64,000 nt of DNA from assembly GCA_963750895.1 (NCBI GenBank), contig CAVVSD010000001.1:434001-498000 (forward strand). The letters run 5' to 3'. A model generated the notes under the pieces. The model was given only the letters and a program-made list of their open reading frames with translations, made no database searches and had not been told where the DNA came from. Source of the stretch: CAVVSD01 sp963750895 (GTDB lineage: Bacteria > Actinomycetota > Thermoleophilia > Solirubrobacterales > Solirubrobacteraceae). Within the stretch, counting starts at the first letter, position 1. Each line of letters starts with the position of its first letter. Of this stretch, positions 25,158 to 32,770 are shown piece after piece. The translations under genes and the position numbers were made by a program.

Positions 25158-25186
25158 GCTCCGCGCGCGCGATGGCCGGTGCGCGC

Positions 25187-26383
25187 TCAGCCCCGCGTCG
25201 CCGCCGTCGCCCGGCTCTCGAGCCGGCGCGTGAAGTGCAGCCGGTCGCGCAGCGTCTCGCGGTCGGCGACGCCGGCCCGCAGCCGGTCGACGTCCTGGCG
25301 GCGGCGCTCCGGGTCCGGCTCGCTGTAGATCACGCGCTTGTTCTCGCTCGCCTGCGGTGACGCGATCTCGGTGAAGATCTCCCGGCGCTCGACCGCCCAC
25401 GCGTCGAGGACCGCGTCGCTCGCGCCGTCGACTGCGACCGCCGCCAGCGCGTCCTGCAGCGCGAAGGAGTCGAACAGCCCGGACGTCAGGCCCAGGCCGC
25501 CGGTCGGGTTCGTCGCGTGCGCGGCGTCGCCCGCCAGCAGCACGCGGCCGACACGGTAGGTCTCCGCGGAGCGCTGATGCATCTTGTAGGGCGTGATGCG
25601 GTCGAGCGTCCAGCCCTCGTCGCCCGGCAGCAGCGTCCGGTAGGCGGCGCCGACGCGGTCCTCCACGGTCTCCTCCGGCAGCGAGGCCGACTCCGAGTAG
25701 GTGACGCGCCAGAGGTTGCGGTTGTCGATCTTCGCGATGATCGCCCCGTGGACCGGGTCGATCTGCAGGACCGACCGCGGGTAGCCGTGCGCCTCGAAGT
25801 CGTAGAACACGTTCGTCGCGACGAAGCGCTCCGGCCACGTGAAGCCCTCGAAGCCGAGATCGAGCAGGCCGCGGACGGCGCTGCGCGCGCCGTCGGCGCC
25901 GACGGCCCACGCCGCCCGCAGCTCGCGCTCGCCGCCGGGCGTCGCGACCGTCGCGGTCACGCCGCTGCCGTCCTGCGTCAGCCCGGTCAGGCGCGCGTCG
26001 AAGAGCACCTGCGTCCCGGGGATGCGCTCGAGGTGGCGCAGCGCGATGGCTGCGAGCTCGTGCTGCCCGAGGTGGACGTTGTACGGGTAGTCCGTGTCGT
26101 CCGCGAGGAGCTCGAGGTCGAACGGGATCCACTCGCCGGTCTCGTGGACGAGGTAGGCGTAGTCCTGCTTGCGGAAGCCCTGCTCCTCGGCCTCGCGCAG
26201 GATGCCGAGGCGGTCGAGGTGCTCCAGAACCGTCCAGTGGTAGACCATCGCCCGGGGCGAGTCGATGATGTGCGGCTCCGCCTCCACGACGGTCACAGCC
26301 AGCCCGCGCTGCGCGAGGCCGAGCGCCGTGATGAGGCCGACCGGGCCCGCGCCCACGATCAGCACACCCTCGTCTCGTTCCAT
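25187..26383 (-). CDS. FAD-dependent aromatic monooxygenase (PHBH/UbiH-like)
   Basis: A 398-residue class A flavoprotein hydroxylase. The ADP-binding GxGxxG motif is VGAGPVGLITALGLA at the N-terminus, the middle DG motif is VGADGARSAVR, and the second FAD motif GRVLLAGDAAHATNPTGGLGLTSGLFD is present. The substrate pocket resembles phenol or 3-hydroxyphenylpropionate type hydroxylases only in general. It stands alone on its strand, divergent (38 nt) from a carboxymuconolactone decarboxylase-like gene, which suggests an aromatic degradation role. Confidence 0.9.
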   Translation of the reverse strand: MERDEGVLIVGAGPVGLITALGLAQRGLAVTVVEAEPHIIDSPRAMVYHWTVLEHLDRLGILREAEEQGFRKQDYAYLVHETGEWIPFDLELLADDTDYPYNVHLGQHELAAIALRHLERIPGTQVLFDARLTGLTQDGSGVTATVATPGGERELRAAWAVGADGARSAVRGLLDLGFEGFTWPERFVATNVFYDFEAHGYPRSVLQIDPVHGAIIAKIDNRNLWRVTYSESASLPEETVEDRVGAAYRTLLPGDEGWTLDRITPYKMHQRSAETYRVGRVLLAGDAAHATNPTGGLGLTSGLFDSFALQDALAAVAVDGASDAVLDAWAVERREIFTEIASPQASENKRVIYSEPDPERRRQDVDRLRAGVADRETLRDRLHFTRRLESRATAATRG

Positions 26384-26421
26384 GGCGGCAGCCTACGAAA
26401 GAGCAGACATATCCTCCGCGG

Positions 26422-26991
26422 ATGACCGAACGCTTCCCCCAGCTCGCCGTGGAGGACCTCGACGACGAGCAGCAGCGCGCGATCGCGCCCATCCTGGAGT
26501 ACACGGGCAGCATCTCCGGGCCGTTCAACGCGACGCTGCGCAGCGCGCGGCTCACCGAGACGTCGTTCACGCTCGGCACCTACCTGCTCTTCGAGACCGG
26601 CATCTCGCGGCGGCTGACGGAGATCGCGATCCTCATCGGCGCGCGGCACTCCGGCTCGCAGTTCGAGTGGTGGGCGCACCACCGCCGCGCGCTGGAGGAG
26701 GGCGTGCCGGAGGAGCTCTGCGACGCGCTGCGCCAGGGGCGCCGGCCCGACGGGCTCGACGAGCAGGAGGGCGTGCTCTACGACTTCTGCGTCGAGCAGC
26801 TCACCGCGCCCGAGGTGAGCGACGCGACGTTCGAGCGCACGAAGGCCGTCTTCGGCGAGCGCGGCATCGTCGACCTGACCTATCTGCTCGGCTTCTACGG
26901 GATGATCGGCGGGGTGCTGAAGGTCGCCGCCGTGACGCCGCCGGACGGATCGATGCCCCTCGAGCCGATGGAGGCGCCGTTCGCGGCATGA
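26422..26991 (+). CDS. Carboxymuconolactone decarboxylase (AhpD-like fold) family protein
   Basis: A 189-residue all-helical protein. The CMD core is RRLTEIAILIGARHSGSQFEWWAHHRRALEEG, with the conserved E-x-x-x-H relation; the catalytic Cys pair of AhpD is absent, so it is of the decarboxylase or general CMD type rather than a peroxidase partner. It overlaps the following AlkZ-like gene by ATGA. Its divergent neighbour is an aromatic flavin monooxygenase. Confidence 0.87.
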   Translation: MTERFPQLAVEDLDDEQQRAIAPILEYTGSISGPFNATLRSARLTETSFTLGTYLLFETGISRRLTEIAILIGARHSGSQFEWWAHHRRALEEGVPEELCDALRQGRRPDGLDEQEGVLYDFCVEQLTAPEVSDATFERTKAVFGERGIVDLTYLLGFYGMIGGVLKVAAVTPPDGSMPLEPMEAPFAA

Positions 26992-27980
26992 GCGTCCTCG
27001 CACGTCGCATCGCCGCGCAGGGCCTGGCGTCGCGCAGCGCGACGACGCTCGACGTCCTGCGCTCCTGGACGGTGCAGGACTCGCCGCCCGGCGCTGCGGC
27101 GACGGCGATCGCCGCGCGTGCGAAGACGGTGACGCTCGACGAGGCGCTGGCGGACCGCGACGCCGTCGCGCTCTACAACCCCCGGACCGCGACCGCGATC
27201 CTGCCCTCCGACGAGGCCGCCGCGTTCGCGACGGCGCTCATCGCGCCGGACGAGGGCGACGAGGCGAGGATCGCGGTGGAGTCGATCTCCGACGCGCTCG
27301 ACGGCCGGACGCTGAGCCGCGACGATCTCCACGAGGAGCTCCGTGGCCGGCTGCCGGAGAAGATGCTGCCGTGGTGCGACGGCTGCCAGAGCCATCACGC
27401 ACGACGCTGGGTGCTCGTGACCGCCGGGCTGCACGGCCGCCTGTGCATCGCGGGGCGGGCGGGCCGCCAACCCGAGTTCGCGCGGACGGACCAGTGGATC
27501 ACCTGGGACGCGCCTCCGCGGGAGGAGGCGGGCGCCGAGCTGGTCCGGCGCTTCCGGATCGCGTACGGCCCGTCGACGCCGGCGGACTTCGCGGCCTGGG
27601 CCGGGATCGAGGGCCCGCACGCGAAGGCGCTGTGGGAGCTCGTGCCCGAGGAGGAGGAGTCCACGCGCAAGCCGCGCCGCGCGAAGGGCGTGCGCCTGCT
27701 CGCGGCCGGCGACCCGCTGCTGCTCGCCCGCGACCGCGACGCGCTCGTCCCCGACAAGGACCTGCGCGGGCGGGTGTTCCGGCCGACCGGATCGCCCGGC
27801 GTCGTCCTGCGCGACGGGGAGCTGGCCGGCCTCTGGCGGGCCCGCAAGAAGGGCAAGCGGCTCGAGGTCGAGGTCGAGGAGCTCGGCTCGCTGGACCTCG
27901 AAGCGGTGCGCCGCGAGGCGGAGCGCATCGCCCCGCTGCGGGGATGCACCGACGTGGCGGTAGGATCGGCGCGTTCGTAG
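26988..27980 (+). CDS. Winged-helix DNA-binding protein, AlkZ-type DNA glycosylase family
   Basis: A 330-residue protein of the HTH_42/AlkZ family: an opening RRIAAQGLASR segment, tandem winged-helix folds, the central QPEFARTDQWITW block and a late PGVVLRDGELAGLWRARKKGKRLEVEVEEL strand set. AlkZ of Streptomyces removes azinomycin cross-links; many actinobacterial homologues are general interstrand cross-link or alkylation glycosylases. The usual catalytic Q-x-Q motif cannot be confirmed by eye. The gene ends only 3 nt before the cobalamin riboswitch. Confidence 0.85.
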   Translation: MSVLARRIAAQGLASRSATTLDVLRSWTVQDSPPGAAATAIAARAKTVTLDEALADRDAVALYNPRTATAILPSDEAAAFATALIAPDEGDEARIAVESISDALDGRTLSRDDLHEELRGRLPEKMLPWCDGCQSHHARRWVLVTAGLHGRLCIAGRAGRQPEFARTDQWITWDAPPREEAGAELVRRFRIAYGPSTPADFAAWAGIEGPHAKALWELVPEEEESTRKPRRAKGVRLLAAGDPLLLARDRDALVPDKDLRGRVFRPTGSPGVVLRDGELAGLWRARKKGKRLEVEVEELGSLDLEAVRREAERIAPLRGCTDVAVGSARS

Positions 27981-27982
27981 GT

Positions 27983-28137
27983 CGAGGGTGCGGGAAGCCG
28001 GTGCGAGACCGGCGCGGGCCCGCCACTGTGACCGGGGATGCCGTCCGCGGCGAGCGCAGCACGCGCCCGCAGCCACTGCACACGATGTGCGGGAAGGCGC
28101 GAGACGGTCGGCCCGGGAGCCAGGACACCCACCCTCG
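27983..28137 (+). promoter_or_regulatory. Cobalamin (adenosylcobalamin-type) riboswitch
   Basis: All main conserved elements of the class appear in order: GGGAAGCCGGTGCGAGACCGGC (shown in two parts at 27992-28013), GCCACTGTGACCGGGG, the B12 box AGCCACTGC at about 28071-28079, a second GGGAAGGC, and the 3' GGGAGCCAGGACACC. The closing stem P1 pairs CGAGGGTG (27983-27990) with CACCCTCG (28130-28137). It lies 38 nt upstream of the GTG of the transport operon. No run of T follows, so translational control through the GAAAGGGG ribosome site is more likely than termination. Confidence 0.95.
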
Positions 28138-28175
28138 CCGCCCACTCGCGTCTCGCCCTCGTGGAAAGGGGTGCC

Positions 28176-29393
28176 GTGTCCCATCGTCGCCTGAGGCCGC
28201 TCATCGCAGCCTCCCTGCTCGTCCTCATCGTCCCGGCCGCGGCCTCCGCGGCTCCCGCCGGCGACGTCTCCATCCGCGTCGAGGGCTCCACCGCGACGCT
28301 CGCGGGGCCCGCCGTCGTCCGCACCGTCGACGGTGCGTTCACGAAGGCGGCCGCGGCCGGTCCTCCCGCGACCTGCTCGTCCACGTCGATCGGCGGCGCG
28401 CTGGAGACGCTGACCGCCGGCGGCTGGAACGGCACGAACGGCAGCGTCGGCATGTCCCTGGAGACGATCCTCGGCGAGACGCACCTGTTCACCTCCGACG
28501 CCTACTGGAACCTCTACGTCAACGACGCCCCGGCCAGCATGGGCATCTGCACCCAGGAGCTCTCGCCGGGCGACCGTGTCCTCGTCGCGCCGTCGTGCAC
28601 CGGCGCGGACACGCCGACGTGCTTCTCGGGCGATCCGCTCGAGCTCGCCGGGCCCGCGACGGCGCCGCCCGGCGCGCGCGTGACGCTGCACGCCGACGAG
28701 TACACGGTCACCTTCGGCTCGGCGCCCGACTTCATCAACACGACGACGCCCGCGCCGTCCGCGGGCGCGACGATCACCGGGGCGGGCCAGACCGTCACGA
28801 CCGACGCGGCGGGCAACGCGACCGTGACGCTCGCCGCGAGCGCCGGCCCGCAGGGGTTCACGGTGACGAAGGGCGACCGCGTCCGGGGCACGGCCGTCGT
28901 CTGCGCGACGACCGGAGCGGACGGCGCGTGCGCGCCGGTCCAGGCGCAGGCGGGCGGCCGGCCGGCGGCCACGTGCGCGACGAACGGCCATGACGGCAAG
29001 TGCGGGACGGCGGACAAGACGCCGCCGTACGCGCGCATCGCCGCGATCAAGGACGGCCAGCGCTTCGCGAAGGGTCGCGGGCCGCGGGCGCTGCGCGGGA
29101 CCGTCGCGACCGAGCCCGCCGGCCTGAAGTCGCTGCGGCTGCGGCTCACGCGCAACGACGACGGTCGCTGCAGCGCCTACGACGGCACGAAGGAGCGCTT
29201 CGTCCGCACGAAGCGCTGCGCCGCCTCGGCGGGCCGGACGTTCGCGATCGGCACGGCGCAGGACTTCTCCTACCTGCTGCCGCGCCGCCTCGGGGCGGGG
29301 CGCTACGTGCTCGACGTGTTCGCCGTGGACGGCGCCGGCAACCGCGGTCAGCTGACGCGCGGGCAGAGCCGCGTCGTGTTCCACGTGCGCTGA
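28176..29393 (+). CDS. Secreted DUF4430 (transcobalamin-like) protein, first gene of the riboswitch operon
   Basis: A 405-residue exported protein from GTG 28176 (GAAAGGGG upstream). A signal peptide covers residues 1-25 (cleavage after AASA). Residues about 30-140 hold a DUF4430-like beta domain with the signature YWNLYVNDAPASMGICTQELSPGDRVL, as in the cobalamin-binding beta domain of transcobalamin relatives. A Gly/Thr-rich Ig-like segment follows (about 150-240), then a Cys-containing linker and a C-terminal beta-sandwich (about 285-405). No lipobox or anchor is seen, so it may be released. Control by B12 suggests corrinoid capture. Confidence 0.85.
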   Translation: MSHRRLRPLIAASLLVLIVPAAASAAPAGDVSIRVEGSTATLAGPAVVRTVDGAFTKAAAAGPPATCSSTSIGGALETLTAGGWNGTNGSVGMSLETILGETHLFTSDAYWNLYVNDAPASMGICTQELSPGDRVLVAPSCTGADTPTCFSGDPLELAGPATAPPGARVTLHADEYTVTFGSAPDFINTTTPAPSAGATITGAGQTVTTDAAGNATVTLAASAGPQGFTVTKGDRVRGTAVVCATTGADGACAPVQAQAGGRPAATCATNGHDGKCGTADKTPPYARIAAIKDGQRFAKGRGPRALRGTVATEPAGLKSLRLRLTRNDDGRCSAYDGTKERFVRTKRCAASAGRTFAIGTAQDFSYLLPRRLGAGRYVLDVFAVDGAGNRGQLTRGQSRVVFHVR

Positions 29394-29397
29394 GTGG

Positions 29398-30318
29398 ATG
29401 GCCCGGCGGTGGCGAGCACTTCCCGGTGCGCTCGTGGTGCTCGCCGCCGCCTGCCTGACCGCCTGCGGCGCGGGGGCGGGGTCGCCGTCCTCCGACGCCC
29501 GCCTGCTCGTCACCGCCGACTTCGGGAACCGTGTGCTCGTGCGCGATGACGCGCCGAAGGTCAGGGGGGCGGACACCGTCATGCGCCTCGTGCAGCGCAA
29601 CGCGAAGGTGACGACGCGCTACGGCGGCGGGTTCGTCCAGTCCATCGACGGGCTCGCGGGCGGGCAGCGCGGCGGCCGTCCCGTGGACTGGTTCTTCTAC
29701 GTCGACGGCGTGCTCTCCGACCGCGGCGCCGCCCAGGTCCGCGTGGGCGACGGCGACGCCGTGTGGTGGGACCACCACGACTGGGGGTCGGGACCGGGGA
29801 GCGGCTCCGCCGTGGTCGGGTCGTTCCCGGCGCCGTTCACGTCCGGCGCGGCACTCGCGTGCATCCCGGCGACCGCGCCCGCGTGCGCGACGACGCGACA
29901 GGCCCTCACGCGCGCGGGCGCGCGCGTCGAGTCGGTCGCACCGTCGGCGCTCGGCCGCGGCGACGTCCCCGGCGTGCTCGTCGGGACCGCCGGCGCGATC
30001 CGCGACACCCGCGTCGGGCGCCTGCTGCGCCAGGGCCCCGAGGGCAGCGGCGTCTACGCGCGCCCGGCCCGCGACGGGAGCGAGATCGCCCTGCTCGACC
30101 AGCGGGGACGCCGCGTCCGCGCCGCCGGCGCGGGCGCCGGGCTCGTCGCCGCGACGCGCACCGAGGGCCAGGCTCCGGTCTGGACCGTCACCGGCACCGA
30201 CGACGCAGGGGTCGGGGCGGCCGCGGGCGCGCTGACGCAGGATCGCCTGGCGACCCGGTTCGCCGTCGCCGTCGAGGGATCGGACACGACGCCGCTGCCG
30301 CTGGAGCCCGATCGATGA
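29398..30318 (+). CDS. DUF4430 lipoprotein (transcobalamin-like beta domain)
   Basis: A 306-residue lipoprotein; the signal peptide ends in the lipobox L-T-A-C at residue 23. Residues about 35-125 are a well-formed DUF4430 domain: V-L-V-R-D-D at the start, D-T-V-M-R-L-V-Q-R-N helix, GGGFVQSIDGL and DWFFYVDGVLSDRGAAQVRVGDGDAVWWDHHDW (written in parts in the family). The remaining 170 residues form an alpha/beta domain not recognised. It starts 5 nt after the first gene and is coupled by ATGA to the ECF T component, so it is probably the membrane-held substrate-capturing subunit. Confidence 0.87.
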   Translation: MARRWRALPGALVVLAAACLTACGAGAGSPSSDARLLVTADFGNRVLVRDDAPKVRGADTVMRLVQRNAKVTTRYGGGFVQSIDGLAGGQRGGRPVDWFFYVDGVLSDRGAAQVRVGDGDAVWWDHHDWGSGPGSGSAVVGSFPAPFTSGAALACIPATAPACATTRQALTRAGARVESVAPSALGRGDVPGVLVGTAGAIRDTRVGRLLRQGPEGSGVYARPARDGSEIALLDQRGRRVRAAGAGAGLVAATRTEGQAPVWTVTGTDDAGVGAAAGALTQDRLATRFAVAVEGSDTTPLPLEPDR

Positions 30319-31169
30319 GCCCGCTGCACGCTGCGCGGGCGAGCGCGGGCGCGGCCTGGTGCGCGGCGATCGTCGTGTGCGGCCTGCTCTACGAGCACCC
30401 GCTCGTGCTCGGCGTGCTGTGCGCCGCCGTCCTCGTCGCGGGCGCGCTCGCGGGCGTGTGGGCCGAGATGTCGCGCGCGCTGCGGCTCTGCCTGCTCGCC
30501 GCACCGCTCATCGTCGCGATCAACCTGCTCGCCAACCGCAACGGGCTGACCGTCTTCTGGCGCCTCGGCGACGTCCCGCCGTTCGGGCAGATCGACCTCA
30601 CGGTCGAGGCGCTCGCGTACGGCGGCGCGCTGGCGCTGCGGCTGGCCGCCATGGTGCTCGTCGCCGCGCTGTTCGCGTCGGCGGTCGACGTCGACGCCCT
30701 CCTGCTGGGCGCGCGGCGGATGTCCGCCCGCTCCGCGCTCACGGCCGTGCTGTCCGTCCGCCTCGTGCCCGTGCTCGCCCGCGACGCGCGCCGACTCGAC
30801 GAGGCGCGCCGCTGCCGCGCGGACGGCGGCGGCACCGGCGCGCCGGCGAAGCTCGCGGTCCTGCGCGCGATCTGCGCGGGGGCGCTCGATCGCGCCGGCG
30901 ACGTGGCGACGACGCTCGAGGTCCGCGGCTACGGCACCCACGGCCGTCCGGAGCGCCGTCGCGAGCCGTGGTCGCGGCAGGACATCGCCTTCGTGGTCTC
31001 CGCCCTCGCGGTCCTCGCCCTCGCGATCGGCGGGCGCGCGACGGGCCTCGCCTCGTTCTCCGCGGTCCCGGCGCTCGACGCGCCGGTCGGCCCCGGCGAG
31101 CTGGCGCTCGCCGCCGCGCTGGCGGCCGCCGTCCTCGCGCCGTTCGCCGTCCGGAGGGGGATGCGGTGA
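30315..31169 (+). CDS. ECF transporter T component (CbiQ/EcfT family)
   Basis: A 284-residue membrane protein with about six hydrophobic segments. The coupling-helix signatures of EcfT are visible: EARRCRADG (first Ala-Arg-x type motif, about 166-175) and TLEVRGYGTHGR (second, about 207-218). It links the ATPases to the substrate-binding S component. ATGA and GTGA overlaps on both sides show tight co-translation. The family name CbiQ comes from cobalt transporters, but the riboswitch here points to corrinoids. Confidence 0.9.
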   Translation: MSPLHAARASAGAAWCAAIVVCGLLYEHPLVLGVLCAAVLVAGALAGVWAEMSRALRLCLLAAPLIVAINLLANRNGLTVFWRLGDVPPFGQIDLTVEALAYGGALALRLAAMVLVAALFASAVDVDALLLGARRMSARSALTAVLSVRLVPVLARDARRLDEARRCRADGGGTGAPAKLAVLRAICAGALDRAGDVATTLEVRGYGTHGRPERRREPWSRQDIAFVVSALAVLALAIGGRATGLASFSAVPALDAPVGPGELALAAALAAAVLAPFAVRRGMR

Positions 31170-32770
31170 GCGTCCTCGAGCTCGAGCGCGTGTCCTACGC
31201 GTATCCCGGCGCGCGCGAGCCCGCGCTGCGCGACGTGACGCTGCGCATCGACCCCGGGGAGTTCGTCGTGCTCGCCGGCGGGTCCGCGGCCGGGAAGTCG
31301 ACGCTCCTGCGCGCGGCCGCCGGCATCGTGCCGCACGTCCACGGCGGGACGTTCGCCGGCGAGGCGCGCTGCGGCGGGCTGGACACCCGCGACCATGGTC
31401 CCGCGTCGCTGTCGGCCACGGCCGGAAGCCTGTTCCAGGACCCCGAGACGCAGGTCGTCATGGGCTCGGTCCGCGCGGAGATCGCGTTCCCGCTCGAGGG
31501 CCGAGGCGACGGAGCGGGCGCCGTCGCGCGCGGGGTGGAGGAGGTCGCGCTCGCGCTCGGCATCGCGCACCTGCTGGACCGCCGCACCGGCGATCTGTCG
31601 GGCGGCGAGCTGCAGCGCGTCGCGCTCGCCGCGGCGCTGGCCCGCCGCCCGCCGCTGCTCCTGCTCGACGAGCCGACCTCGCAGCTCGACCCGGTCTCCG
31701 GGGACGAGCTGATCTGGCTCCTGCGCCGCCTGAACGAGGAGTGGGGGACCGCGGTCGTGCTGGCCGAGCACCGCCTGGAGCGCTGCCTCGCCGCCGCCGA
31801 CCGCGTCGTCGCGCTGCGCGACGGCGCCGTCGCCTGCGATGCGGCGCCGCACGGGTTCCAGGACTGGGCCGTCGATCACGCCCCCGAGCTCGCGACCCCC
31901 GCCGCCACGCTCTTCGCGGAGGCGGGACTGCGGCCGCTGCCCACCGGCGTGAAGGACGCGCGCCGGTCCCTGGCCGCGCTCGGGCTGCTGCCGGAGGCCG
32001 AGGCGCAGCCCGACACGCCGTCGCCCTCGAGGGCCGAGCGGCGCCGCGCCCGGCGCGACGCGGCGCTGCGGCTCGACGGCGTGTGGCACGAGCTGCGCAG
32101 CGGCCCCGTGCTGCTGCGCGGGGTCGACCTCACCGTCGAGCCGGGGGAGCGCGTCGCGCTCATGGGCCGCAACGGCGCGGGCAAGTCGACGCTCCTGCGC
32201 CACGCCGCGGGCCTCATGGCGCCGACGCGGGGCAAGGTCCGCGCCGCCGGACGCGTCGCGCTGCTGCTGCAGAACCCAGGCGACTACGTCCTGCACGACC
32301 GCGTCGGCGACGAGGCCCCCGCGGCCGCGCTGCGCGCCGTCGGCATCGAGCACCTCGCGGACCGCCACCCACGCGACCTGTCGGGCGGCGAGCGCCAGCG
32401 CCTGGCCCTCGCGGTCGTCCTGGGCGACGGCGAGCACGAGGCGGCGACCGTCCTCCTCGACGAGCCGACGCGCGGCATGGACCGCATCCAGAAGGCCGCG
32501 CTCGCGGACCGCCTCCACGCGTTCGCCGCGCACGGCCGCGCGGTCGTCGTCGCCACGCACGACGCCGAGTTCGCCGCGGCGGTGGCCGACCGCGTCGTGC
32601 TCCTCGCCGACGGTCGCGTCATCGCCGACGGCACCGCCGCGTCGCTGCTCGGCGGGGGCTGGTACTTCGCCACCGAGACCGCCCGCGTGCTCGGCGGCGC
32701 CGGCGGGGCGCTGCTGCCGTCGCAGGGCGCCCGGCTGCTGCACACGACCGACACCGTGGAGGTCCCATGA
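31166..32770 (+). CDS. ECF transporter ATPase with two fused ABC domains
   Basis: A 534-residue fusion of EcfA1 and EcfA2. Domain 1 (about 3-235) has Walker A AGGSAAGKST, Q-loop FQDPETQVV, signature LSGGELQR and Walker B LLLLDEPTSQLD. Domain 2 (about 295-520) has GRNGAGKST, LLQNPGDYVL, LSGGERQR and VLLDEPTRGMD. All catalytic motifs are intact in both halves. The Ala/Arg-rich linker is about 60 residues. It overlaps both neighbours by 4 nt. Confidence 0.93.
   Translation: MSVLELERVSYAYPGAREPALRDVTLRIDPGEFVVLAGGSAAGKSTLLRAAAGIVPHVHGGTFAGEARCGGLDTRDHGPASLSATAGSLFQDPETQVVMGSVRAEIAFPLEGRGDGAGAVARGVEEVALALGIAHLLDRRTGDLSGGELQRVALAAALARRPPLLLLDEPTSQLDPVSGDELIWLLRRLNEEWGTAVVLAEHRLERCLAAADRVVALRDGAVACDAAPHGFQDWAVDHAPELATPAATLFAEAGLRPLPTGVKDARRSLAALGLLPEAEAQPDTPSPSRAERRRARRDAALRLDGVWHELRSGPVLLRGVDLTVEPGERVALMGRNGAGKSTLLRHAAGLMAPTRGKVRAAGRVALLLQNPGDYVLHDRVGDEAPAAALRAVGIEHLADRHPRDLSGGERQRLALAVVLGDGEHEAATVLLDEPTRGMDRIQKAALADRLHAFAAHGRAVVVATHDAEFAAAVADRVVLLADGRVIADGTAASLLGGGWYFATETARVLGGAGGALLPSQGARLLHTTDTVEVP

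Noticed and set aside
26895..29600. A 901-residue minus-strand open frame over the AlkZ-like gene, riboswitch and first DUF4430 gene
   Set aside because: No recognisable domain; it is antisense to genes with firm family motifs and to a structured RNA.
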